NCBI GenBank assembly: GCA_964512305.1
Contig: CAZEIW010000162.1
Location: 1 to 11,048, forward strand
Source: CAZEIW01 sp964512305
GTDB taxonomy: Bacteria > Pseudomonadota > Gammaproteobacteria > Burkholderiales > Burkholderiaceae_F
DNA: 11,048 nucleotides
Direction: 5' to 3'
Below the pieces are notes generated by a model. That model worked only from the letters and a program-made list of their open reading frames with translations. It ran no database searches and had not been told where the DNA came from. Shown piece after piece: positions 1 through 6,789 of the stretch (positions are counted from its first letter, which is position 1; every line of letters starts with the position of its first letter). The translations under genes were made by a program, and so were the position numbers.

Positions 1-112
1 AAGGATCAGGCGCCGGAGCATCGACCGCCCGAGGAAGACCCGCAATTCGCGCGCATGGAGGGCGCGACTTTAGCGCGTCTTCGGCGCCCGTCGTCGGCGC
101 CAGCGGTCGGCG
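1..112. other. Left edge, no complete gene
   Basis: No gene can be assigned here. On the minus strand, downstream of lysR, an ATG at 21 opens a frame reading MLRRLIL before the window ends. That would suit the start of an exported or membrane protein, but seven codons prove nothing. GGCGCC at 83-88 and again at 96-101 could form a small hairpin after the lysR stop, but no U-run follows it, so I do not call a terminator. Confidence 0.3.
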
Positions 113-1042
113 TCAGACCGCTTCGGCCTTCAACCTGACTCCGTGCGCGGCAAGCTCGCCGCGCTCTTCGACGAAGAAGTCGATCACCGCCCGCACGCGC
201 CGGGGCAGGTGTTCCCGGCTCGGGTAGACGATGGTGTGGAGAACGGTCCCCGCATGCCATTGCGGAAGCACGCGCACCAGCCTGCCGTCCGCGAGCCTGT
301 CGGCGACGCCGTAGTGCAGCAGCGTTCCGATGCCGCTGCCGTCCAGCACGGCCCGGCGCACCAGGGCGAAGTCGTTCGATTGCAGGATCGGGCTGACCGG
401 TACGAGGACCTGCTTTCCTTCCGCGTCGGTGAGCTTCCAGTGGTCGCGGTGCAGGGCACCGCTGTAGCCGATGCAGTCGTGGCCGGCAAGGTCGAGCGGC
501 TGCTTCGGCACGCCGTTGAGCTCGAGGTACCCGGGCGACGCGCACAGCACGATCGGCGACTGCCCCAGCGGGCGCGCCACGAGCGTGGTCGACATGCCGT
601 AGGTGGTGGGCGTGATCGTCAGGTCGTAGCCGGACGCGATCGGGTCGGTCGAGTGCTCGAACAGCCCGACTTCGAGCGTGATATCCGGATACCGCTGGTG
701 GAACTGCCGCAGCTTCGGCGCGAGCACCTCGAGACCGAACTCCACCGGGACCGCCATTTTCACCCGGCCGGCGATGCTCCCGGTGCCGGCGCCTACCATC
801 TCCTCCGCGGCGTCGATGTCGGCGAGAATCTGCCGGCATCGCGCCAAGTAGGCCTCGCCCGCCTCGGTCAGGTTCAGCGATCGAGTGGTCCGGTTGAGCA
901 GGCGCGCGCCCAGATGGGCTTCGAGATCGGCGATGAGCCGCGTGACGACCGCCTGGTCGAGCACCAGGCGTCGCGACGCGCCGGCGAAGCTGCCTTCGTC
1001 GATCACGCTCGCGAAGGTTCGCATCGAAAGCAGACGGTCCAT
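113..1042 (-). CDS. LysR-family transcriptional regulator
   Basis: A 309-residue DNA-binding regulator of normal LysR length. Residues 1-60 form the winged helix-turn-helix, starting MDRLLSMRTFASVIDEGSFA and ending in the typical RTTRSLNLTEAGEAYL. The usual SQxAVSR recognition segment reads DQAVVTR, a variant I associate with a proteobacterial CrgA-like subgroup. Residues from about 90 to 300 are the periplasmic-binding-protein-like effector domain. The ATG at 1042 has GGGGA about 10 bases upstream, a rather long spacing, but it gives the correct family N-terminus. The gene lies 78 bases behind tetR on the same strand, and a TetR-type palindrome sits in the gap, so it is probably under that regulator's control. 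LysR proteins usually act on a neighbouring or divergent gene with a small-molecule inducer; neither target nor ligand can be read here. The opposite-strand reading frames over it are shadows. Confidence 0.93.
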   Translation of the reverse strand: MDRLLSMRTFASVIDEGSFAGASRRLVLDQAVVTRLIADLEAHLGARLLNRTTRSLNLTEAGEAYLARCRQILADIDAAEEMVGAGTGSIAGRVKMAVPVEFGLEVLAPKLRQFHQRYPDITLEVGLFEHSTDPIASGYDLTITPTTYGMSTTLVARPLGQSPIVLCASPGYLELNGVPKQPLDLAGHDCIGYSGALHRDHWKLTDAEGKQVLVPVSPILQSNDFALVRRAVLDGSGIGTLLHYGVADRLADGRLVRVLPQWHAGTVLHTIVYPSREHLPRRVRAVIDFFVEERGELAAHGVRLKAEAV

Positions 1043-1082
1043 GGCCGGTCATTCCCCGGACGACAGCGAAATCATCCGACAA

Positions 1083-1096
1083 ACCAATCGGTTGGT
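1083..1096. promoter_or_regulatory. Candidate TetR operator upstream of lysR
   Basis: ACCAATCGGTTGGT is an interrupted palindrome with perfect five-base arms (ACCAA/TTGGT). It differs at only three positions from ACCATACGGTAGGT at 1730-1743 in the tetR promoter, giving a shared consensus ACCAWWCGGTWGGT. It lies 41 bases upstream of the lysR start. On the minus strand TTGAGA (1104-1099) could be a -35 box, which would put the palindrome in the promoter spacer, but the -10 at the matching distance is poor. Binding by the adjacent TetR protein is an inference. Confidence 0.55.
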
Positions 1097-1109
1097 AGTC
1101 TCAACACGC

Positions 1110-1122
1110 AAAAAAATTTTTT
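1110..1122. other. A7T6 tract between tetR and lysR
   Basis: Seven A followed by six T stand out in a very GC-rich region and run into the tetR stop codon (TTA on the plus strand at 1121-1123). On the minus strand the tract lies just upstream of the TTGAGA -35 candidate for lysR, where an A/T tract can bend DNA or act as an UP element. There is no GC hairpin before it, so it is not a convincing intrinsic terminator. Confidence 0.35.
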
Positions 1123-1696
1123 ACCCGGCAGGTTCGACCAGCGCCGACCTGAGCTGCTCCGCCACCACGTCATACTGCCCGCGCTCGCCCGAGGCCCGCG
1201 CGACGACCAGCGCGCCCTGGATGGTCGCGAAGATCCACAGCGCGGCGTCATCCGCGGAGCGCCCCGTGCGCCGGATCGTGCCGTCCCGGTACCCCTGCTC
1301 CAGGATCCGGACCAGCCATTGATGGTGCAGCTCGCGCAGCTTGCGGACCCCCGCGCGGATCTCCCGCGGCAGCACGCCCCAGCTTGCGACGAGCGCACCG
1401 CCCGGGCACAGCCTGTCGCCGGCGCACAACGCGTCGCCGATCGCCCGCAGGTGGCCCCGCAACTGCTCGTCGCCGCTCTTTCCGCTGTCGCCGCGCGCGG
1501 CCGCCTCCAGCCGCGCGGCGTTCTGCGCCAGCAGTTCCAGCGCCAGCTCGTTCTTGGATTTGAAGTGGTGGTAAAGGCTCGGCTTGCGAATGCCGACGCG
1601 CTTCGCCAGATCGTCGAAGCTGAAGCCGTTGAACGATCGCGTCTGCAGCAGCTCTTGGGCCGCCGTGACCACCTTTTCTCGAGTCGAGACCGCCAT
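1121..1696 (-). CDS. TetR/AcrR-family transcriptional regulator
   Basis: A 191-residue repressor of typical TetR length. The N-terminal helix-turn-helix spans about residues 8-55, with the hallmark FSFDDLAKRVGIRKPSLYHH followed by FKSKNELALELL. The C-terminal two-thirds is the variable helical ligand and dimer domain, including a LCPGGALVASWGVLP stretch near residues 96-110; the cysteines at about 92 and 97 could be redox or ligand sensing, but that is speculation. The ATG at 1696 has only a weak GGA upstream but gives the expected family N-terminus. Its promoter (TTGACA, 17-base spacer, TATGGT) is covered at the -10 by a palindrome repeated upstream of lysR, so autoregulation plus control of lysR is likely. 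The inducer cannot be deduced. Confidence 0.94.
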   Translation of the reverse strand: MAVSTREKVVTAAQELLQTRSFNGFSFDDLAKRVGIRKPSLYHHFKSKNELALELLAQNAARLEAAARGDSGKSGDEQLRGHLRAIGDALCAGDRLCPGGALVASWGVLPREIRAGVRKLRELHHQWLVRILEQGYRDGTIRRTGRSADDAALWIFATIQGALVVARASGERGQYDVVAEQLRSALVEPAG

Positions 1697-1729
1697 GTTC
1701 CAACGCGTCCGGTCGCCAGCACCGCGCCT

Positions 1730-1758
1730 ACCATACGGTAGGTTGGGTGCGCTGTCAA
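1730..1758 (-). promoter_or_regulatory. tetR promoter with overlapping operator
   Basis: Read on the minus strand, TTGACA (1758-1753) is a perfect -35 box, followed by a 17-base spacer and the -10 TATGGT (1735-1730). The palindrome CCTACCATACGGTAGG at 1727-1742, with perfect six-base arms, covers the -10, the classic arrangement for TetR autorepression. The core ACCATACGGTAGGT at 1730-1743 matches the lysR-proximal site. Transcription would start about 25-30 bases upstream of the tetR ATG. Confidence 0.7.
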
Positions 1759-1790
1759 TCCCTCGCGGTCAATCCCTCGGCGTCAATCCG
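1754..1790. repeat. 14-bp tandem repeat, two and a half copies
   Basis: GTCAATCCCTCG followed by two variable bases occurs at 1754-1767 and 1768-1781, with a partial third copy GTCAATCCG at 1782-1790. On the minus strand each copy carries a -35-like TTGAC(A/C/G), the first being the actual tetR -35 box. The third copy overlaps the stop codon of the upstream metallo-hydrolase-like gene. Confidence 0.7.
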
Positions 1791-2505
1791 GCACGTCGGA
1801 GCCCGCCCCGAAAAGGCTGCAAAGCGGCGCCGCCGTCGGCCCCAGATCGACGACGTCGCCATGCGCGGGAATCAGCCAGCGCGGGCGATCCCTCTCGGCC
1901 TGCGCGCGCAACCAGCTTCGCAGCGCGGCCTTGTCCTGGACCATGAACAGCGGCGCGATCTTGTTGAGCCGCAGGCCGGGTGCGGTGCCGCTCAGACCGA
2001 ACAGAAGCTTGATGACCGGGTTGGCCGGCAGCCGCGCCAAGTTCATGATGACGTCCGTGACGTACCAGGCCAGCCCTTCGGCGGTCCGGATCCGGATCAG
2101 CGCCTCTCCGGTCTTGTAGTGCGGCATGTCGGTCAGGGAGAGGCGTTCGCCCGCCAGCGCCCCCGCCTCGTCGAGCGGCCGGATGTCCTTCAAGCCGCTT
2201 CGGGCCGCGACGCGCGCGATCGCCTGTGCGGGCGCGAACACGGGCGCGTCCGGGTACCGTTCCTTCCAGGCGCGCAACCCCAGGTGGTGGAACGCGTTGG
2301 TCGCGATCAGCGCCCGCACGCCGCCGAACGCGTCCATGGCGCGGATGACCGGGTCGCCGACGCCGCACGGCGGGCTCGCGACGATGACCCCTCCCGCGAC
2401 CCCAACCGCGAGCGAGTTCGCGGTGCCCGGCCCGAACGAATACTCGAACGTCTGGATCAGCGGATCGGTGCTCACCTGGTTCCAGGCGCGGTCGGTGTGT
2501 GGCAT
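1783..2505 (-). CDS. Metallo-beta-lactamase-fold protein, DUF4336-like
   Basis: A 240-residue soluble protein resembling the DUF4336 branch of the metallo-beta-lactamase superfamily. The fold cues are an N-terminal strand with TANSLAVGVAGGVIVASPP, the segment TNAFHHLGL at 69-77 where the HxHxDH metal motif is expected, H129 (DMPHYKTGE), D151 (WYVTDVIMN) and the C-terminal PAHGD with H215. The first two histidines of the canonical motif are replaced (T69, A71), so at best a partial metal site remains. The start at 2505 is chosen because GGGGAGG lies 6 bases upstream; the frame stays open far into the divergent ferredoxin gene, but that extension has no family sequence. It is divergent from the Fe-S gene. 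The substrate is unknown and it may not be a hydrolase. Confidence 0.75.
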   Translation of the reverse strand: MPHTDRAWNQVSTDPLIQTFEYSFGPGTANSLAVGVAGGVIVASPPCGVGDPVIRAMDAFGGVRALIATNAFHHLGLRAWKERYPDAPVFAPAQAIARVAARSGLKDIRPLDEAGALAGERLSLTDMPHYKTGEALIRIRTAEGLAWYVTDVIMNLARLPANPVIKLLFGLSGTAPGLRLNKIAPLFMVQDKAALRSWLRAQAERDRPRWLIPAHGDVVDLGPTAAPLCSLFGAGSDVPD

Positions 2506-2652
2506 CTGTCGCCTCCCCGGGGTTTCGAGCCGCCTCGATCGTAGCGCCTTGCCCACTGGTTCCGAGGCGCGCGGTGCCGACCCAAGTCGGTCATTTTCTC
2601 GCCCCGTGGGAGGATGTACCCTGTGCCCGGCACAAAAAAGGAGGGCATCGCG
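2506..2652. promoter_or_regulatory. Divergent promoter region with a 13-base palindrome
   Basis: The 147 bases between the metallo-beta-lactamase-fold gene and the Fe-S gene must hold both promoters, but no clear -35/-10 pair is visible on either strand. TGTGCCCGGCACA at 2622-2634 is a perfect palindrome around one central base, directly before the A-run and AAGGAGGG ribosome site (2638-2645) of the Fe-S gene. It could be an operator or a small leader hairpin. A weaker five-base hairpin, CCGAC/GTCGG, lies at 2577-2590. Confidence 0.4.
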
Positions 2653-3291
2653 ATGAGCTCCACGCCACAGGAATATCGCGGCGCAAGCGTGGTCGTGCGC
2701 TTCGACGGCAAGAAATGCATTCACTCGCGCCACTGCGTGCTCGAGCAGCCGATGGTGTTCGAGGCCAACGCCAGGGGTCCGTGGATCCATCCCGACGCCG
2801 GCCCGGCCGAAGCCGCGATCGGCGTCGCGCACAACTGCCCGTCGGGCGCGATCACCTACGAGCGCCTCGACGGCGGCCCGCAGGAATCGGCGCCGCCGGT
2901 CAACACCGCCCACGTGCGCGAAAACGGCCCGCTCGCGATTCGCGCCGAGCTGCAGGTTGACGGCAAGCCGGCCGGGTTCCGCGCCACGTTGTGCCGCTGC
3001 GGGGCGTCGAAGAACAAGCCGTGGTGCGATGCGAGCCACGTCTCCATCGCGTTCAGCGCGAGCGGGGAGCCTGCGACTCAATCGTCAGAGGCACTGGTCA
3101 CGCGCAACGGTCCGCTGCAGGTCACGCTGCTGAAAGACGGTCCGATGGTGCTGGCCGGCAACCTCGAGATTTGCAGCGGCACGGGAAGAACCGTGACGCG
3201 CACTCAGAAGGCCGTGCTGTGCCGCTGCGGCGGCTCGGCGAACAAGCCGTTCTGCGACGGCACGCACAAGAAGATCGGCTTCACCGGGTAG
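2653..3291 (+). CDS. Ferredoxin-CDGSH-CDGSH iron-sulfur fusion protein
   Basis: A 212-residue cytoplasmic protein with three Fe-S modules. Residues about 10-75 are a divergent single-cluster ferredoxin domain (Fer4_19 type) with C22, C28 and C62 in KKCIHSRHC and AHNCPSGAI. Residues 88-135 hold CDGSH motif one, CRCGASKNKPWCDASH (C114, C116, C125, H129), with CDAS instead of CDGS. Residues 150-212 hold motif two, CRCGGSANKPFCDGTH (C190, C192, C201, H205). The 3-Cys/1-His pattern binds a redox-active [2Fe-2S] cluster in known CDGSH proteins. The start at 2653 has AAGGAGGG 7 bases upstream; an in-frame ATG at 2614 has no properly spaced site. The amidohydrolase begins 5 bases after the stop, so the two are probably co-translated. 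The redox partner is unknown. Confidence 0.92.
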   Translation: MSSTPQEYRGASVVVRFDGKKCIHSRHCVLEQPMVFEANARGPWIHPDAGPAEAAIGVAHNCPSGAITYERLDGGPQESAPPVNTAHVRENGPLAIRAELQVDGKPAGFRATLCRCGASKNKPWCDASHVSIAFSASGEPATQSSEALVTRNGPLQVTLLKDGPMVLAGNLEICSGTGRTVTRTQKAVLCRCGGSANKPFCDGTHKKIGFTG

Positions 3292-3296
3292 CGCGC

Positions 3297-5123
3297 GTGG
3301 AGGCGGGGCTGGCACCGCTCGCGCTCGTCAATGGGCGGGTCGCGACGCTGGATCGCGCCAACCCGGAAGTCAGCGCGGTGCTGGCCGAGGACGGCCGCTT
3401 CGCAGCCGCCGGGTCCGACGCGGAGATCCGGGCGCGCGCTGCGCCCACGACGCGCTTTGTCGATCTCGCCAGGCGGCGCGTGGTTCCGGGCTTGAACGAC
3501 AGCCATACCCACCTGATCCGCGGCGGCCTCAGCTACAACCTCGAATTGCGCTGGGACGGCGTCGCGTCGCTTGCCGACGCGATGGCGATGCTGAGGGACC
3601 AGGTCGCACGTACGCCGCCGCCGCAATGGGTGCGCGTGGTCGGCGGCTTCTGCGCGCACCAGTTCGCCGAGCGCCGGCTGCCGACGCTCGAGGAGATCAA
3701 CCGCGTCGCGCCCGAGACGCCGGTTTTCATCCTGCACCTGTACGACCGTGCGCTCCTCAACCGCGCGGCCTTGCGCGCGATCGGCTATACGCGCGAGACG
3801 CAGCCGCCCCCGGCCTCGTCGATCGAGCGCGACGCGCGAGGCGAGCCGACGGGACTGCTGCTGGCCACGCCGAACGCGCGCATCCTGTATGCGGCGCTCG
3901 GTTCGGGACCTAGGCTTGCGCCGGACGACCAGCTGAATTCGACACGCATGTTCATGCGCGAGCTCAATCGCCTGGGCATCACGTCGGTGATCGACGCCGG
4001 CGGCGGTTCGCAGAGCTATCCCGACGATTACCGCATCGTTGGGCAGCTCGCCGACGAGGGCGGGCTGACCGTGCGCATCGCGTACAACCTGTTCACCCAG
4101 AATCCCGGCGGCGAACTGTCCGACTTCCGGCGCTGGAGCGCCAGCGTCGCCCCTCGCAGCGGCAGCGACATGTACCGCCTGAACGGCGCGGGCGAGATGC
4201 TGGCCTACTCGGCGGCCGATTTCGAGGATTTCCGCCAGTCCCGGCCCGACCTGCCGGTGGGTATGGAGCCGGACCTCGAGGCCGTCGTGCACCACCTCGC
4301 GCAGGTGCGCTGGCCGTTCCGCCTGCACGCGACCTATGACGAGACCATCTCGCGCGCGCTCGACGTCTTCGAGAAGGTGGATCGCGACGTCCCGCTCTCC
4401 GGGGTGCGATGGTTCTTCGACCACGCGGAGACGATCAGCCCGCGCAATATCGAGCGCGTGCGCGCGCTGGGCGGCGGCATCGCGATCCAGCACCGGATGG
4501 CCTATCAGGGCGAATACTTCGCCGAGCGCTATGGCGAGGTGGCCGCGCGCCGCGCGCCGCCGATCCGCCGCATGCTGGAGGCGGGAATCACCGTTGGCGC
4601 CGGCACCGACGCGACGCGCGTGGCGAGCTACAACCCGTGGATCGGGCTCTACTGGCTGGTGACCGGCAGGACCGTCGGCGGATACCGGATCTACGACGCG
4701 GACAACCGCCTCGATCGCGAGATAGCGCTGCGGCTGTGGACCGAAGGGAGCAGCTGGTTCTCCGGCGACGAGGCCGTCAAGGGCCGCATCGCGCCCGGCT
4801 GCCTGGCCGACCTCGCAGTGCTGTCGCGCGACTACTTTTCCGTGCCCGAAGAGGACATCAAGGACATCCGCTCGGTGCTCACCGTGGTCGGCGGCAGGAT
4901 CGTGCACGGGGACAATGAGTTCCGTGACCTCGCGCCGCCGCTTCCACGCGCGTCGCCGGACTGGTCGCCGGTCAACGTATATGGCGGCTACCAGCACGGC
5001 GGCGCGATCGCCGCCCGGACAGCGCTGCGCCGGCAAACGTCCGCCCGCTGCCGCCACCACGCCATCGAGGGGGACGATCCGCGCCTTTGGGGTTCCTTCG
5101 GCTGCGCCTGCGGCGCTTTCTAG
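3297..5123 (+). CDS. YtcJ-type amidohydrolase
   Basis: A 608-residue metal-dependent hydrolase of the amidohydrolase superfamily, YtcJ/NfdA-like branch. Those I recall act on N-substituted amides or formamides, but the substrate here is not readable. A small N-terminal beta domain (LVNGRVATLDRANPEVSAVL) leads into the TIM barrel. Metal-site candidates are H70 and H72 in NDSHTHLIRGG, H344 in HATYDET, H376 in FFDHAETIS and D438 in GAGTDATRV. The end, LWGSFGCACGAF, resembles the Cys-containing tail of close relatives, so the gene looks complete. I chose the GTG at 3297: it gives the family N-terminus and starts 5 bases after the Fe-S gene, with no good ribosome site of its own, suggesting translational coupling. 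A longer in-frame reading back to 2991 only overlaps the Fe-S gene. No signal peptide. Confidence 0.9.
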   Translation: MEAGLAPLALVNGRVATLDRANPEVSAVLAEDGRFAAAGSDAEIRARAAPTTRFVDLARRRVVPGLNDSHTHLIRGGLSYNLELRWDGVASLADAMAMLRDQVARTPPPQWVRVVGGFCAHQFAERRLPTLEEINRVAPETPVFILHLYDRALLNRAALRAIGYTRETQPPPASSIERDARGEPTGLLLATPNARILYAALGSGPRLAPDDQLNSTRMFMRELNRLGITSVIDAGGGSQSYPDDYRIVGQLADEGGLTVRIAYNLFTQNPGGELSDFRRWSASVAPRSGSDMYRLNGAGEMLAYSAADFEDFRQSRPDLPVGMEPDLEAVVHHLAQVRWPFRLHATYDETISRALDVFEKVDRDVPLSGVRWFFDHAETISPRNIERVRALGGGIAIQHRMAYQGEYFAERYGEVAARRAPPIRRMLEAGITVGAGTDATRVASYNPWIGLYWLVTGRTVGGYRIYDADNRLDREIALRLWTEGSSWFSGDEAVKGRIAPGCLADLAVLSRDYFSVPEEDIKDIRSVLTVVGGRIVHGDNEFRDLAPPLPRASPDWSPVNVYGGYQHGGAIAARTALRRQTSARCRHHAIEGDDPRLWGSFGCACGAF

Positions 5124-6757
5124 GCTTGCGAGGCGAGGCTTCGTTTCGCCGCCACGAAGTGAGTCACGTTCGGCGCCTGAACCAGCAACCGGTCAACATG
5201 CTGCTGCAACACGCGATCGGCGTTCGTCACGCGCTCGTGCTGTCGCAGGTGCTCGAGCCAGGACTCGACCAGGAACGTCTCCAGGTAGCGACCGCGCACG
5301 GCGGTGTCCTCGTAGACCCCCCACGCGTAAGCGCCGTCGCGCCGGCGCTGATGCGCCAGCCTCTCGAGCGCGGCGAGAAACTCATCGCGATGCTCCTGCG
5401 CGAGCCGGTATTCGACCGTCACGAGCACGGGACCTTCATCGTCCTCGACCTCCCGGCCGACGACGGCGGGCCAGTGCATCGACGGCGTCAGATCGAGGCC
5501 GGCGCCGGACTGCAGCTTCCAGCGCCAGGTCAGCGGAATCGCGAGGAGCAGGCCGGCGGCGGCGATCAGGTGCGCGGCCTCCAGACCGCCAAGCCGCGCG
5601 ACCTCGCCCCATATCGCGCTGCCCACCGTCAGTGCGCCGAAGAAGCATGTCACGTAGATCGCGAGCCCGCGCCCGCGCACCCATTCGGGCAACGCGAGTT
5701 GCGCCGAGACATTCAGGCTGGAGAGCACCGCGATCCAAGACACGCCGGCGAGCGCGCTCGCGGCAAGTGCCGAATACAGGTCGTGCGCCAGTCCGTAAAG
5801 GCACATCGCGACCGCGGTCCCAAGCGCGCCGGCACCCATCATCCGGTCCGCGCCGAGCTTCGCCTTCAACCGGGGCAGCGCGAATGCGCCGCCGACCGCG
5901 CCGGCACCGATCGCCCCAAGGAGCACGCCGTAGACCTCGGGGCCGCCCCCGATCGCGTCGCGTGCAACCAGCGGCAGCAATGCCCAGTAGGCGCTGGCGA
6001 ACAGGAAGAAGGCGGCCGCGCGCACGAGCGTCGCGCGCAGCGCGCGGTTGTGTCTGGCATATCGCACCCCGACGCGGATCGCGCTCGCGAAGCGCTCGGC
6101 CGGCAGTCCGCTGCCGGTGCGCGGCGGCGCGCGCCACCAGACCAGCGCGCCGACCGTGGCCAGATTGCTCGCGGCATTGATCCAGAACGGCGCGGCGATT
6201 CCCGCCGCGACGGTGACGGCCCCGCCCAGCGCGGGGCCGAGCGCGCGGCTGATGTTGACGCCGACGCTGTTGGCGGCGATCGCGGCCGGCAGGTCCGGGC
6301 GGGGCACGAGCTGCGGCACGATCGCCTGCCACGGCGGGCTGCTGAGCGCGGACGTCGTCTGGATCAGGAACGCCAGCAGCAGTAGTGATGCCGGCGTCAC
6401 GCGACCGAGCGCGACCAGCAGCGCGAACGCCGCGCAAAGCAGCGTGCCCGCGATCTCCACCGCCAGCAGGAAGCGCCGCCGGTCGACGATGTCGGTCAGC
6501 GCGCCGGCAGGCATCGCGAACAGGAAGATCGGCAGGCTGGTCGCGACCTGGACCAGCGACACCATCCGCGGATCGGCATCCAGGGTCGTCATCAGCCACG
6601 CACAGGCGGCGGCATACATCCAGCTGCCGATGTTGGAGACGACGGTGGCACTCCACAGCACGGCGAACGGGGCATGGCGGAACGGCTGCAGCGACGTGTG
6701 CGCGGCTGCCGCCGGAGCGGACGGGCTCGCATCGGCGCCTGTCGTTCCCCGCTTCAT
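5120..6757 (-). CDS. MFS exporter with C-terminal soluble domain (MFS_3, PF05977-like)
   Basis: A 545-residue inner-membrane transporter of the major facilitator superfamily, in the enterobactin-exporter-like group annotated as transmembrane secretion effector. Residues about 20-415 carry the hydrophobic segments, beginning PFRHAPFAVLWSATVVSNIG; the loop after segment 2 contains GALTDIVDRRRFLL, the usual MFS loop signature. Residues about 440-535 form a soluble domain (VLVTVEYRLAQEHRDEFLAA onward) resembling the ferredoxin-like fold of antibiotic-biosynthesis monooxygenases, an extension known in this family. The ATG at 6757 lies 33 bases after the mscS stop and lacks a strong ribosome site, consistent with being the third gene of an operon. 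The open frame continues upstream through mscS without family sequence. The stop TAG shares CTAG with the convergent amidohydrolase. Cargo unknown. Confidence 0.9.
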   Translation of the reverse strand: MKRGTTGADASPSAPAAAAHTSLQPFRHAPFAVLWSATVVSNIGSWMYAAACAWLMTTLDADPRMVSLVQVATSLPIFLFAMPAGALTDIVDRRRFLLAVEIAGTLLCAAFALLVALGRVTPASLLLLAFLIQTTSALSSPPWQAIVPQLVPRPDLPAAIAANSVGVNISRALGPALGGAVTVAAGIAAPFWINAASNLATVGALVWWRAPPRTGSGLPAERFASAIRVGVRYARHNRALRATLVRAAAFFLFASAYWALLPLVARDAIGGGPEVYGVLLGAIGAGAVGGAFALPRLKAKLGADRMMGAGALGTAVAMCLYGLAHDLYSALAASALAGVSWIAVLSSLNVSAQLALPEWVRGRGLAIYVTCFFGALTVGSAIWGEVARLGGLEAAHLIAAAGLLLAIPLTWRWKLQSGAGLDLTPSMHWPAVVGREVEDDEGPVLVTVEYRLAQEHRDEFLAALERLAHQRRRDGAYAWGVYEDTAVRGRYLETFLVESWLEHLRQHERVTNADRVLQQHVDRLLVQAPNVTHFVAAKRSLASQA

Positions 6758-6789
6758 CGCGAAAGCCCGGCAAACCCGCTCCGGGGCAG

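Noticed and set aside
1110..1122. Intrinsic terminator after tetR
   Set aside because: A U-run is present but no stable GC hairpin precedes it on the minus strand.
143..1741. Long plus-strand open frame over lysR and tetR
   Set aside because: It is antisense to two clear regulator genes, spans their intergenic region, and has an Arg/Asp/Gln-rich composition with no domain.
2614..2652. Upstream ATG for the Fe-S fusion gene
   Set aside because: GGGAGG abuts this ATG with no spacer, while AAGGAGGG is ideally spaced for the ATG at 2653.
1783..3081. Longer 432-residue version of the metallo-beta-lactamase-fold protein
   Set aside because: The extra N-terminus is low-complexity and overlaps the Fe-S gene antisense; the ATG at 2505 has an excellent ribosome site.
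3204..5060. 618-codon minus-strand open frame over the amidohydrolase
   Set aside because: A shadow of a strongly supported gene with no recognisable domain.
2991..5123. 710-residue amidohydrolase start
   Set aside because: The extension is only an out-of-frame reading of the CDGSH coding region; family similarity begins right after the GTG at 3297.
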